Positions 1 through 9,670 are shown, numbered from the stretch's first letter. The stretch is 64,000 nucleotides of DNA from Flavobacterium sp. 83 (GCF_000744835.1 NZ_JQMS01000001.1:2790001-2854000), one strand, 5' to 3'. The notes: generated by a model from the letters alone, not told the origin. A program made the numbers and translations.

Positions 1-1070
1 GCTACATGAATTGTATTAGCCCATAATTCTTTTTGAAAATTAACAGATGATATATATTGATTTAAAAACGTTGAATTATATTTGTCATTTTGTTTAATAA
101 GTGCTAGACTTACATAAAATGATGCCTTTATATCCCAATCAATTAAACGAGATGTACCGATATCTCCAATTCTAGTCATCAAAATATCACCTTTTTCAAG
201 TTTTACTCGTTTATTTTCTTTTTCAAATACCTCTTCTGATATATATTTTGATTTTGTAAATTGATTTGCTGTTACATGTTCTACACTGTAAAAAGGTATT
301 CCTGTTTCAACATAATTTGGTGTTTGATGAGTTCCATCATAATATTTTGCAATCTCTCCCAACTTTTTCTCTTCCCAATCCGCATAATCTTTTCCATTCT
401 CGTCTTTAAACCTCAATTTTCCAGAGAACAACTGTTGCATTACGCCTTTTTTGTATTGGGATATCAATTCCTTTTTGCGGGAAAGTTGCTGTATTTTTTC
501 ATCTACCGCACTTAAAAAAGAAGCGATTTTTTGTTGTTCTGGGAGGGTAGGAAATGAAATTTCATATTGTAGCAAATCAACAACAGTAATATTTGCTTGA
601 TTTGCATTTCCTCTAGCAATACTTTTCATATAATGTTGGTATCGCTTTGTATTTATCAATCCAATAATAAATCCATTATTAACATTTTTAATGTTTTCAA
701 ATTTCAGCATATTTTGATTTAATAATCCTTCATTTTCATTATTAATATATATACCTCTTCCAACAGCGGATTCTAGCATTTCTGGCTTAGAACCAACAGT
801 AGTAACTACTATATTTCCTTTTCTTAATTTATATTTATCATAAATTTTTGATTTAATTTCATCAATATAAACTTTTTCAACATCATTTTTTATGCGATCT
901 GATGATAAGTCAGAAACTCGAATAATCCTCACACCATTATCTTGATAATCCTCAGATTTAAATGCGTAACCTTTGATATATTTAGTAACATCACTTAATA
1001 AACAGGTTTCCCATTCACCATCAAATCCATTAAATCGCAATTGCGGTATATTATTTTGATAGCTCATCAT
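1..1070 (-). CDS. hsdS: Type I restriction-modification specificity subunit HsdS (partial)
   Basis: This subunit chooses the DNA target of a type I restriction-modification complex, together with HsdM and an HsdR not present here. The frame opens at ATG 1070-1068 (MMSYQNNIPQLRF) and stays open to base 1, about 356 codons, so the C-terminus is outside the window. Residues about 1-175 form the first target-recognition domain. A conserved helical spacer follows at about 176-215 (PEQQKIASFLSAVDEKI, then KKGVMQQLFSGKLRF). A second recognition domain begins near residue 220. The ATG overlaps the hsdM stop as TAATG, so the two are probably translationally coupled. The family is clear from the two-domain layout and the spacer; the target sequence cannot be read from the protein. 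Confidence 0.9.
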   Translation of the reverse strand, partial: MMSYQNNIPQLRFNGFDGEWETCLLSDVTKYIKGYAFKSEDYQDNGVRIIRVSDLSSDRIKNDVEKVYIDEIKSKIYDKYKLRKGNIVVTTVGSKPEMLESAVGRGIYINNENEGLLNQNMLKFENIKNVNNGFIIGLINTKRYQHYMKSIARGNANQANITVVDLLQYEISFPTLPEQQKIASFLSAVDEKIQQLSRKKELISQYKKGVMQQLFSGKLRFKDENGKDYADWEEKKLGEIAKYYDGTHQTPNYVETGIPFYSVEHVTANQFTKSKYISEEVFEKENKRVKLEKGDILMTRIGDIGTSRLIDWDIKASFYVSLALIKQNDKYNSTFLNQYISSVNFQKELWANTIHV

Positions 1071-2746
1071 TAAAATGGTGTTTCAATTCCTAATTCAGTA
1101 CAAAAACCCTCGATTGTTTCATCCGTTGTTTTACCAAGGTCTGCTAATTCCCGTAATTCAGTGGTTATGGCTTTTAAATCTATGGCATCTTCTTCTTCAA
1201 ACGTATCTACATAACGAGGAATATTCAGGTTGTAATCGTTTTCGGCAATGGTGGTAGAGACGCGATTAATCGCGTCTGTACGATTAATCGCGTCTGTACG
1301 ATCAATCGCGTCTGTACGATCAATCGCGTCTGTACAATCAATCGCGTCTGTACGGTGTATTATAATATTTTTGCTGTATTTATCTTCTTCGGTTCGGTTT
1401 TCGTAGGTGCTAATAATTTTATCAATATCCTCGGTACGCAACACGTTTTGGGTTTTCACCTTTTCAAAATGTTGGCTGGCATCTATAAACAAAATACTTC
1501 GACTGCGCTCAGCATCCTTGTTTCGGTCTTTCTTCAAAACCAAAATACAAGTTGGGATACTCGTTCCGTAAAAAATATTGGCTGGCAAGCCTATAACGGC
1601 ATCGAGGTAATTCTTCTCTTTTATCAAATATTCGCGTATGTGTCCTTCGGCACCGCCACGAAACAAAACACCGTGAGGGAGCACGATGGCCATGGTTCCG
1701 TTATCAGCAAGCTGGTGCACCATGTGTTGCACAAAGGCAAAATCGGCTTTGCTACTTGGAGCAAGTTTCCCATAGGCTGAGAAACGCTCGTCGTTCATGT
1801 GCAAAGGGCTGGCACTCCAATTTGCAGAAAAAGGAGGATTGGCCACAATGGCTTCAAAACGCATATCATAATGTTGCGGGCGTTCCAGAGTATCTTCGTT
1901 CTTAATGTCAAAACGCTTGTAGTGTACGTCGTGCATAATCATGTTCATGCGACACAAGTTGTAGGTCGTAGGATTCATTTCTTGTCCGTAAAAAGCACTT
2001 ACGTCTTTTACTTCTTTGGCTACTCGCAACAATAACGAACCTGAGCCACAAGTTGGGTCATAAACGCTTTTGAGTTGGTCTTTGCCCACCGTTACCAGTT
2101 GTGCCAAAACGCTGCTTACTTGTTGTGGGGTATAGAATTCACCTGCTTTCTTGCCTGCGCCACTGGCAAACTGTCCTATCAAATATTCGTAAGCATCGCC
2201 CAGAACATCGCTATCGGTATTTTCTAAATCAAAGTCGATTTCATCCAGATGCACCAAGACTTTTACGATGAGATCGTTTTTGTCCGCTTCGGATTTTCCA
2301 AGTTTATGAGAGGTTAAATCGAGGTCAGAAAACAAGTTACCAAAATCTTCTTCACTTTCAGAACCCATCGTGCTTTGCTCAATATGAGTCAAAACTTTGG
2401 CTAAATCCCCAAGGATGAAATTGTTTTTTCCGCCTGCGTTTCCTCTTCGTGCTAATTCCGAAAACAAATCGGCTGGTTCTAAGAAAAAGCCTAATTTATC
2501 AATCGATAGTTGTTTTATTTCCTGCATTAACAAAGCTTCCTCAGGATGTCCTTCTATTTCTTGGAAAGTTAAACCGTCTGGTTTTAGGATCGTGTTGGCA
2601 TACAAATCCATTTTAGTACTCAGGTACTTGTAGAAAATAAAACCTAATATGTAATCCCTGAAATCATCGGCGTCCATTTTCCCACGAAGAGTGTTGGCGA
2701 TATTCCAAAGTTGTTGTTCTAATTTTTGTTTTTGTTCGGCTGCCAT
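1070..2746 (-). CDS. hsdM: Type I restriction-modification DNA adenine methyltransferase HsdM
   Basis: This is the N6-adenine methyltransferase subunit that modifies the host site and, with HsdS and HsdR, forms the restriction enzyme. The 558-residue protein has the HsdM N-terminal helical domain (about 8-150), then an N6-methyltransferase domain with the SAM-binding motif DPTCGSGS (from D230) and the catalytic NPPF motif (from N303). Length and order are normal for the family. The oddity is at about residues 465-495: the hexapeptide RTDAID repeats about five times because an 18-bp palindromic DNA repeat sits in frame (1264-1353). Normal C-terminal sequence resumes after it, so the gene looks intact. 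It precedes hsdS on the same strand with a one-base overlap. Confidence 0.93.
   Translation of the reverse strand: MAAEQKQKLEQQLWNIANTLRGKMDADDFRDYILGFIFYKYLSTKMDLYANTILKPDGLTFQEIEGHPEEALLMQEIKQLSIDKLGFFLEPADLFSELARRGNAGGKNNFILGDLAKVLTHIEQSTMGSESEEDFGNLFSDLDLTSHKLGKSEADKNDLIVKVLVHLDEIDFDLENTDSDVLGDAYEYLIGQFASGAGKKAGEFYTPQQVSSVLAQLVTVGKDQLKSVYDPTCGSGSLLLRVAKEVKDVSAFYGQEMNPTTYNLCRMNMIMHDVHYKRFDIKNEDTLERPQHYDMRFEAIVANPPFSANWSASPLHMNDERFSAYGKLAPSSKADFAFVQHMVHQLADNGTMAIVLPHGVLFRGGAEGHIREYLIKEKNYLDAVIGLPANIFYGTSIPTCILVLKKDRNKDAERSRSILFIDASQHFEKVKTQNVLRTEDIDKIISTYENRTEEDKYSKNIIIHRTDAIDCTDAIDRTDAIDRTDAINRTDAINRVSTTIAENDYNLNIPRYVDTFEEEDAIDLKAITTELRELADLGKTTDETIEGFCTELGIETPF
1254..1353. repeat. In-frame 18-bp palindromic minisatellite inside hsdM
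   Basis: Five head-to-tail copies of gattaatcgcgtctgtac lie at 1264-1281, 1282-1299, 1300-1317, 1318-1335 and 1336-1353. The last three differ by one or two bases. The flank gtagagacgc at 1254-1263 completes a perfect 18-bp palindrome, gacgcgattaatcgcgtc. Eighteen bases equal six codons, so gain or loss of copies keeps the hsdM frame. Similar cgcgattaatcgcg palindromes occur as dispersed repeats in flavobacterial genomes (my recollection, not checked). Confidence 0.95.
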
Positions 2747-2965
2747 TAAGGTTTAAAAATTGTTTTGAATTAAAATCTTTACAAATGCTAAAGTATAGAA
2801 TATATAATGAAGTGTAATGAGGAAAACCGTAAAGTCAATAAACTTTCTTGTTCTCAATCCTCCCGAAACTTCGTAATCTATCGAAAATCACTCGAACTGA
2901 CGAAATTATAATTAAATGCTAATTATACCCACTGGGTTTATATTTAACAGATACCCTAAAATAGC

Positions 2966-2995
2966 AAAGCCTCAATAATAAATTACCGAGGCTTT
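2966..2995 (-). terminator. Possible terminator downstream of mnmE
   Basis: An 8-bp stem (aaagcctc 2966-2973, gaggcttt 2988-2995) with a 14-nt loop lies just past the mnmE stop. The U-tract on the minus strand is weak, so the call is tentative. The rest of the 273-bp gap between mnmE and hsdM shows no gene. Confidence 0.4.
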
Positions 2996-3019
2996 TATGA
3001 ATTGTTTTTTAGTAAAAAA

Positions 3020-4420
3020 TTACTTTCCGATGCAGAAATTAGCAAATATATTTCCTAATAATTCATCGTTTGTAACCTGACCGGTAATCATCCCAAACTG
3101 ATATAAAGCTTCCTTGATATCAAGAGCCATCAGGTCACTGGACAAGTTGGTTTCTAGTCCAAACTTTACTTTTTGTATCTCTTCCAAAGCTTTTAGTAAT
3201 GAATCGTAATGTCTTGTATTAGTTACAATTGTTTCGTTATTTCGTAAAGCGCCAGTGTTCACAAACGAGAGCAATTGATTTTTTAAATCCTCAACGCCCA
3301 GTTTTTCTTTGGCAGATATAAGTAAGATTTCTGGAATTTCTAATTTGATATTTTGGATTTCAGTTTCTTCTAATTTATCGGCTTTATTTCCAATAATTAG
3401 TAGTGGTTTCAATGGAAATTGATTCTTGATTTTTTCCAGTTCCACTTTCAACTTTAAACCTGAAACTTTAAACTCAGAACTGTCAAATAGAAAAACGACC
3501 ACTTGAGCCTGTTCAATTTTTTCAAAAGTTTTACGAATCCCAATGCTTTCCACAACATCTTCTGTTTCCCGAATTCCTGCTGTGTCGATGAATCGAAAAC
3601 CGATGCCGCCAATCACTAATTCATCTTCAATTGTATCGCGGGTAGTTCCTGCAATCTCTGAGACAATGGCGCGTTCTTCATTCAATAAAGCATTCAAAAG
3701 AGTCGATTTCCCTACATTGGGTTCGCCCACAATAGCAACGGGAATTCCGTTTTTGATTACATTACCAACAGCAAATGAATCGATTAGTCGTTTCAATACA
3801 AATTCGATTCTGTTTAACAACTCATGAAATTGGGTTCTGTCAGCAAATTCCACATCTTCTTCAGCAAAGTCTAATTCGAGTTCAATTAACGAAGCAAAAT
3901 TCAATAATTCTTCACGCAGTTTGGCAATTTCATTGGAGAAACCGCCTCGCATTTGTTGCATCGCAATTTGGTGTGAAGCTTCATTATCTGATGAAATTAA
4001 ATCGGCAACTGCCTCTGCTTGGGAAAGATCCAGTTTTCCGTTTAGGAATGCTCTGAGTGTAAATTCACCAGGATCAGCCATACGACACCCTTTGCGTAGC
4101 AATAACTGGATAATTTGTTGTTGGATATAAGTAGAACCGTGACAGGAAATTTCTATTGTATTTTCGCCCGTATAAGAATTTGGGCCTTTAAAAATTGAAA
4201 CTAACACTTCGTCCAAAGTTTTGTTGTCATCTATAATATGACCTAAATGTAATGTATGCGTTTTTTGGTTGGTTAAATTTTTGTTTTTAATGGATTTAAA
4301 AACAGTATTGCCAATAGTAATGGCATCATCTCCGGAAATTCGGATTACTGCTATTGCTCCAGCTCCCGAAGGAGTTGCCAGTGCCACTATGGAATCGTGA
4401 GAAATCATATTTTTATTCAA
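3020..4420 (-). CDS. mnmE: tRNA uridine-5-carboxymethylaminomethyl modification GTPase MnmE
   Basis: MnmE acts with MnmG to modify uridine 34 in the wobble position of certain tRNAs. The 466-residue protein has the full family layout: an N-terminal tetrahydrofolate-binding domain (about 1-120), a helical domain, an inserted G domain with P-loop GEPNVGKST starting at G232 and DTAG further on, and the C-terminal CIGK whose cysteine is conserved in the family. The start is the ATG at 4420. It stands alone on the minus strand between hsdM and the divergent stress-protein gene. Nothing is missing or odd. Confidence 0.96.
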   Translation of the reverse strand: MNKNMISHDSIVALATPSGAGAIAVIRISGDDAITIGNTVFKSIKNKNLTNQKTHTLHLGHIIDDNKTLDEVLVSIFKGPNSYTGENTIEISCHGSTYIQQQIIQLLLRKGCRMADPGEFTLRAFLNGKLDLSQAEAVADLISSDNEASHQIAMQQMRGGFSNEIAKLREELLNFASLIELELDFAEEDVEFADRTQFHELLNRIEFVLKRLIDSFAVGNVIKNGIPVAIVGEPNVGKSTLLNALLNEERAIVSEIAGTTRDTIEDELVIGGIGFRFIDTAGIRETEDVVESIGIRKTFEKIEQAQVVVFLFDSSEFKVSGLKLKVELEKIKNQFPLKPLLIIGNKADKLEETEIQNIKLEIPEILLISAKEKLGVEDLKNQLLSFVNTGALRNNETIVTNTRHYDSLLKALEEIQKVKFGLETNLSSDLMALDIKEALYQFGMITGQVTNDELLGNIFANFCIGK

Positions 4421-4585
4421 TTTTATGCAAAAGTAAGTAAAATTGACGTTGCAACAAGATGGGCTTACAAAACCATTGACTTTATTTTTAGTTAAAAATT
4501 TGCCAAACTGCTAATTATCATATTATTTCATTATTTGTTTTGTAATTTTATGTAAGTATTTGATTTGTAATAAATTAATAAAAGC

Positions 4586-5416
4586 ATGAAAAAAATCCTA
4601 TTTCCCACTGACTTTTCGGAGGTTTCTAAAAATGCTTTCATATATGCATTGAAATTGGCAGAAGCGATTCATGCCGATATTATTACATTGCATGTGTATC
4701 AAATGTTGCAACCAAAATTTGTAGATTTTTCGGCTTATTTAAATGAAGTTTATGAAGTTACGGAGTTAAGTAATTTTGAGAATTACAGAGATGAAGTTCC
4801 TGTTTTAAGAGTTATTGCCGAAGAAAATAATTTGGGACACATTAAAGTGAGTCATGTCTTAGTAATGGGAAATTTGATTGATGAAATTGAAAAAATAACG
4901 GAAGATGAAAGTATCGATTTTGTGGTTATGGGCACTAAAGGTGCGACAGGATTAAAAGAAACTTTTTTAGGCACCGTCACAACCAAAATTATGGATGATG
5001 TTAAAGCAATTGTTTTTGCAATTCCTTCACATTGCCAATATCAACCCATAAAAAGAATACTTTTTGTAACACAATTTAAGCCAAATGACTTTAATGCTTT
5101 TAAGAAAGTGATGCAATTGGCTCATTTATTAAACGCACATATTGATTGTTTGTATGTTCAGCAACACGAGCATGAAGGTAAAAATGATTTTACTGACGAT
5201 TGGAAAACTATTGTTGAAAATCTTGATATAGCGCTCCATACCATTAAAAGTAATGATGTGGAGGGAGTTATTTTAAGTTTTATTGAATTGCATAAAATTA
5301 ATACGATTGCAATGCTTGTGTATCATAGAAATTTCTTTGAAAAATTATTTCAAATCAGTCTTTCAAAGAAATTGGCTTTTCATGTTGATATTCCAATTTT
5401 AGCTATTCATGAATAA
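4586..5416 (+). CDS. Universal stress protein, two Usp domains (first of a pair)
   Basis: Cytoplasmic UspA-family protein of 276 residues with two consecutive Usp domains. The first (about 1-147) begins MKKILFPTDFSEVS and ends with the nucleotide-binding pattern G-x2-G-x9-G-T (GTKGATGLKETFLGT), so it probably binds ATP. The second (about 150-276) begins IKRILFVTQF but lacks that pattern, so it is probably a structural partner. A close paralogue follows on the same strand 142 bp downstream. The family is clear; the stress it responds to is not. Confidence 0.9.
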   Translation: MKKILFPTDFSEVSKNAFIYALKLAEAIHADIITLHVYQMLQPKFVDFSAYLNEVYEVTELSNFENYRDEVPVLRVIAEENNLGHIKVSHVLVMGNLIDEIEKITEDESIDFVVMGTKGATGLKETFLGTVTTKIMDDVKAIVFAIPSHCQYQPIKRILFVTQFKPNDFNAFKKVMQLAHLLNAHIDCLYVQQHEHEGKNDFTDDWKTIVENLDIALHTIKSNDVEGVILSFIELHKINTIAMLVYHRNFFEKLFQISLSKKLAFHVDIPILAIHE

Positions 5417-5558
5417 TAAATGCAATAATTGCGCATTAACTTTCTTTCAGTCAAGGTTTTATTTGTGTTTGTAAAATACAAATACCTGATAATTATCATG
5501 TTAAATGATTGTGGATATGTTTAAATTTGATAAATGAACCTTATTAATACTTAATAAA

Positions 5559-6392
5559 ATGAAAAGAATCCTATTTCCAACAGATTTTTCTGAAGTGGCC
5601 AATAATGCCTTTGTACATGCTTTAGAATTTGCAAAAATAGTTCAAGGTGAACTCATTTTATTGCACACATTTGATTTGCCTGTATTTGATAATCAGTTTT
5701 TTCCTGAAAATTATGCAGTTATTTATGATTCATTGGAGTTAGCTCAATTTGAAATGTTCAAAGACGAAATTCCTAAACTGCGTGCCATAGCTGAAGAACG
5801 CAATCTCGATAAAATTAAGATGTCGCACCGGCTTATGGATGGTGATTTACTTTTTAATATTAAAAGGGCGGTGAAAGAAGATAAAATTGATTTTGTTGTA
5901 ATGGGAACCTCTGGCGTTACTGGATGGGAAGCTTTTTTTGTGGGAAGCAATGCTGGTTCTGCTATAATTAGTATTGATGTCCCTATGTTATGTGTTCCAT
6001 TAGAAGCTAAATTTAAAAAAATTGAAACTATAGGTTTTACAACCCGTTTTAGAACTAAAGATAAAAAAGCATTAAAATTGGTTTTGGATATTGCCAAGAA
6101 AACGAATGCTAAAGTGAAATGTCTCTACGTAAAAACCAGTAGTTCTGATGTTTCAAAAGATACTATTGATAAATGGGAGACTGAGTTTATGCAAGAACCT
6201 GTAGAATTTTTTGTTATTACCAGCGATGAAATAAAAGAAATCATATTGGATTTTATTCTCTACAAAGAGATTGATGTGTTGACGATGCTTACTTATAAAA
6301 GAGGCTTTTTTGAAGGATTGTTTAAACCAAGTTTTACTAAAAAAATGGTGCCAAATTTTGATATTCCAATTTTAACGATTCACATCGAGTAA
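5559..6392 (+). CDS. Universal stress protein, two Usp domains (second of a pair)
   Basis: A 277-residue paralogue of the preceding gene, with the same start (MKRILFPTDFSEVA), the same two-domain layout and nearly the same length. This points to a local duplication. The first domain keeps the ATP-binding pattern G-x2-G-x9-G-S (GTSGVTGWEAFFVGS); the second does not. The two proteins have diverged substantially, so the duplication is old. The 142-bp spacer suggests each gene may have its own promoter. Role inferred only at family level. Confidence 0.9.
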   Translation: MKRILFPTDFSEVANNAFVHALEFAKIVQGELILLHTFDLPVFDNQFFPENYAVIYDSLELAQFEMFKDEIPKLRAIAEERNLDKIKMSHRLMDGDLLFNIKRAVKEDKIDFVVMGTSGVTGWEAFFVGSNAGSAIISIDVPMLCVPLEAKFKKIETIGFTTRFRTKDKKALKLVLDIAKKTNAKVKCLYVKTSSSDVSKDTIDKWETEFMQEPVEFFVITSDEIKEIILDFILYKEIDVLTMLTYKRGFFEGLFKPSFTKKMVPNFDIPILTIHIE

Positions 6393-6509
6393 AATATTTT
6401 AATTACGCTAAATAGTTTTTATTTGTAGGAATTAGATTTAATTATTACTTCTGTTTGGGTGAGTTAAATGCCTTTGTAAGCGTTATATTTGTAGTTTATT
6501 AAATGAATT

Positions 6510-8282
6510 ATGGAAGTATACAAAGTAAACAAAGAAAGCTTTTCAACAGCGCTAAATGCAATCAATAAAAAGTACAATAGTATTAGCTTTTTCAGGCTTC
6601 TCACTATTGTACTTTTTTTAGTGTCCATGTATTATTATATAAAAACAAACGAAACTGTTTTTATTGCTTTATCAGTATTTCTTTTTGGCTTATTTATTGT
6701 CTTGATGCGCTTTCATTCCAAGCTAGTTTTTCAAAAACAAATCAAACAAGCATTATTGGATATTAATGAAAATGAAATATCTTATTTGGAAAGAAAAAAA
6801 ATCCCTTTTGAAAACGGACAGGAATTCAATGATTTTCATCATCCCTATGCGTATGATTTGGATATTTTCGGTGAACATTCCTTATTTCAAAATTTGAATA
6901 GAACCGCCACATTCATAGGAAAAAAAACATTGGCAAAACAACTTTTAGCGATTTTGCCAAACGATGAGATTCTCAGAAACCATAAAGCTGTAAAAGAATT
7001 ATCCAAAAAAATAGATTGGCGTCAGGAGTTTTTGGCTTTGGCCAAAATAAGTAACGATAATAAAACTAGTTATAATGCTTTACTACAATGGAATAAATTT
7101 GAAAGTACTCCGTTGTCAAAAATGAGTATTTTGGTTTCTTTTATTGCGCCAGTACTTTTTCTTGGGACTTTTGTGGGGTATTTAATTACATCAAATACAG
7201 CGTTTTTATCGGTATTGTCAGTTCTATTTGTTTTTAATTTAGGTTTTATGGGCAATTTTTTAAAACGAATTCAAATAGAAATTGCAAATGCATCCAGCAT
7301 TGATAAAATCATTAATCAATATGGTTTATTGATGCAAAAAATCGAGAATGAGTCTTTTCAGTCTGAAAAATTAATCGATTTGCAACAGAAACTAACCTTT
7401 AAAAAAGAAAATGCAAGCATCCATTTGAAACAATTGGCCTCATTATTTTCTAATATGGACACCATTGGAAATTTTGTAACGGGATTAGTATTCAACGGAA
7501 CTTTTTTATTTAATTTCCATGTGTTAAAAGGATTAATTCAGTGGAAAAAAGACCATACTGAGGCTTTGGAAGATTGGTTGGAAGTTATTGGTGAATTTGA
7601 AATGTTGAATAGTTTGGCGAATCTTTCCTATAACAATCCTGAATTTGTATATCCCGCATTGAATGCTAATTTCGAAATAGATTTCACTAATTTAAGTCAT
7701 CCGTTGCTAAATGAAAAAACGAGGGTGGGCAATGATGTGAGTTTTCATCCTGAGTCCTTCATGATTTTGACAGGTTCTAATATGTCAGGCAAAAGTACTT
7801 TTTTGAGAAGTTTGGGTATCAATATGGTTTTGTCAGGAATGGGTTCGCCAGTTTGTGCCAGTCAGGCTAATGTTCATCCATTGCCTGTTTTAGTGTCCAT
7901 GCGATTATCAGATTCGTTGTCTGATAGTGAATCGTATTTCTTTGCCGAGATTAAACGCTTAAAGCAAATTATGGACGAATTAGAAAATGGATCTGCATTT
8001 GTTTTATTAGATGAAATTTTACGCGGAACCAATTCAGATGATAAACGAAATGGAACGATAGAAGTGGTAAAAAAAATAATTGGCAAAAAAGCTATTGGAG
8101 CTATCGCTACACATGATATAGAGGTTTGTTTGACTACAAATGAATATCCAAATGTTCTCACCAACAAATGTTTTGAAGTAGAGATTATAAATGATGATCT
8201 GCATTTTGATTACAAACTACGGGACGGTATTTGTAAAAATAGAAGTGCTACGTTCCTAATGAAAAAAATGGGTGTTATATAA
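6510..8282 (+). CDS. Membrane-anchored MutS-related ATPase
   Basis: A 590-residue protein with a MutS-type ATPase at the C-terminus: Walker A TGSNMSGKST (from T421), the SLSDSESYFFAE signature, Walker B FVLLDEILRGTNS and a following ATHD. The N-terminal half differs from MutS. It has no mismatch-binding domain and carries hydrophobic helices at about 28-47, 50-68, 205-225 and 229-250, so the protein is probably held in the inner membrane. A helical core domain (about 255-390) links the two parts. Such proteins are usually named MutS-related in Bacteroidota and their role is not established. A mismatch-repair function should not be assumed. It is followed by a strong terminator. Confidence 0.85.
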   Translation: MEVYKVNKESFSTALNAINKKYNSISFFRLLTIVLFLVSMYYYIKTNETVFIALSVFLFGLFIVLMRFHSKLVFQKQIKQALLDINENEISYLERKKIPFENGQEFNDFHHPYAYDLDIFGEHSLFQNLNRTATFIGKKTLAKQLLAILPNDEILRNHKAVKELSKKIDWRQEFLALAKISNDNKTSYNALLQWNKFESTPLSKMSILVSFIAPVLFLGTFVGYLITSNTAFLSVLSVLFVFNLGFMGNFLKRIQIEIANASSIDKIINQYGLLMQKIENESFQSEKLIDLQQKLTFKKENASIHLKQLASLFSNMDTIGNFVTGLVFNGTFLFNFHVLKGLIQWKKDHTEALEDWLEVIGEFEMLNSLANLSYNNPEFVYPALNANFEIDFTNLSHPLLNEKTRVGNDVSFHPESFMILTGSNMSGKSTFLRSLGINMVLSGMGSPVCASQANVHPLPVLVSMRLSDSLSDSESYFFAEIKRLKQIMDELENGSAFVLLDEILRGTNSDDKRNGTIEVVKKIIGKKAIGAIATHDIEVCLTTNEYPNVLTNKCFEVEIINDDLHFDYKLRDGICKNRSATFLMKKMGVI

Positions 8283-8313
8283 CAAATAGGTATATTAGAA
8301 ATCATTAAAAAAC

Positions 8314-8349
8314 AAAAAACCGCAACTTCATTGAAATTGCGGTTTTTTT
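8314..8349 (+). terminator. Bidirectional rho-independent terminator
   Basis: A 12-bp stem aaaaaaccgcaa (8314-8325) / ttgcggtttttt (8337-8348) with an 11-nt loop, A-tract on one side and T-tract on the other. It ends the MutS-related gene and can also serve the convergent dnaN gene. Confidence 0.9.
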
Positions 8350-8448
8350 AATATAAAAGTGGTTTGGTTAGTAGCGTATTTGTTTTACAATGGTAAGTAT
8401 TATATTTGGATTTTAAAAATCTTAATGTAACAAAATCACAATATAATG

Positions 8449-9567
8449 TTAACTGTTTAGCATTACTGGCATAACAAGCATGGTAACTGTTTCTCCTTCT
8501 TCTAATCCATCAACTGGAGTAAGGATTCCGGCTCTGTTTGGTAATGACATTTCTAGCATAATCATATCCGATTGTAAGTTGGTCAACATTTCGGTAAGGA
8601 AACGCGAATTATAACCTATTTGCATATCATCACCTTGATAATCACAAGTCAATCTTTCTTCAGCTTTATTGGAGTAATCAATGTCTTCAGCAGAAACATT
8701 CAATTCAGCACCGGCGATTTTCAAACGAATCTGGTGTGTAGTTTTATTAGAAAAGATGGCCACACGACGCACAGAACTCAAAAACTGAGAACGGTCAATC
8801 ATTAATTTATTTGGGTTCTCTTTAGGGATTACCGCTTCGTAATTTGGATATTTTCCATCAATTAAACGACACATTAAAACATAATTTTCAAAAGAAAAAG
8901 TAGCATTCGAATCGTTATATTCAATTTTCACTTCAGTATCTGAAGCCGAAAGAATATTTTTCAAGATATTCAAAGGTTTCTTTGGCATGATAAAATCAGC
9001 CACTTGTGAAGCCGTTACATCAGTACGGGCATATTTTACTAATTTGTGTGCGTCAGTTGCTACAAATGTTAATCCTTGTGGAGAAAATTGAAAAAATACA
9101 CCAGACATTACCGGACGTAAATCATCATTTCCGGCAGCAAATATTGTTTTGCTTATGGCTGTTGCCAAAACATCAGCAGGAACAAGCGTTACTGATGGAT
9201 CGTCTAAATTTACAGATTTTGGGAATTCCTCACCAGGTGCATATGCCAAAGCATATTTTCCAGAATTAGAACTGATTTCGATAGTACTGTTTTCTTCAAC
9301 CGTGAAAGTTAATGGCTGCTCAGGAAATGTTTTAAGAATTTCCAAAAGTAATTTTGCAGGAACAGCAACACTTCCTTTGCTCTCTGAATCTATTCCTAAA
9401 GTAGCTGACATTGTTGTCTCTAAATCGGATGCAGAAACCGTTAGCACACTGTGATCTAAATCAAATAGAAAGTTATCTAAAATAGGCAAAGTATTACTGC
9501 TGTTGATAACGTTACCTAAAACTTGTAATTGTTTCAATAAGTACGAACTCGATACTATAAATTTCAT
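8449..9567 (-). CDS. dnaN: DNA polymerase III beta subunit (sliding clamp)
   Basis: The beta clamp encircles DNA and tethers the replicative polymerase. The 372-residue protein starts MKFIVSSSYLLKQLQVLG and shows three successive clamp domains of about 120 residues, including NTLPILDNFLF near residue 24, RPVMSGVFFQF near 155 and the C-terminal VMPVMLNS, whose hydrophobic tail borders the peptide-binding pocket. Length is normal. There is no dnaA, recF or gyrB nearby, so this is not a classical origin region, which is common in Bacteroidota. A TATATTTG box on the minus strand at 9631-9624 may be its -7 element, without a clear -33 TTG. Confidence 0.96.
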   Translation of the reverse strand: MKFIVSSSYLLKQLQVLGNVINSSNTLPILDNFLFDLDHSVLTVSASDLETTMSATLGIDSESKGSVAVPAKLLLEILKTFPEQPLTFTVEENSTIEISSNSGKYALAYAPGEEFPKSVNLDDPSVTLVPADVLATAISKTIFAAGNDDLRPVMSGVFFQFSPQGLTFVATDAHKLVKYARTDVTASQVADFIMPKKPLNILKNILSASDTEVKIEYNDSNATFSFENYVLMCRLIDGKYPNYEAVIPKENPNKLMIDRSQFLSSVRRVAIFSNKTTHQIRLKIAGAELNVSAEDIDYSNKAEERLTCDYQGDDMQIGYNSRFLTEMLTNLQSDMIMLEMSLPNRAGILTPVDGLEEGETVTMLVMPVMLNS

Positions 9568-9670
9568 CTGTTTTGTTTTATTTTTTAACGCATTTTTCTA
9601 AATTCAAAATACGATACATTTTACAAATATATCGTAAACAATTCTAGTTTGGAAACTTTTTTATTAACAT

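Noticed and set aside
1264..1353. CRISPR-like short repeats
   Set aside because: The 18-bp units abut with no spacers and lie inside a coding frame, so this is a minisatellite.
8449..9567. Replication origin near dnaN
   Set aside because: No dnaA gene, DnaA-box cluster or other origin genes are near.
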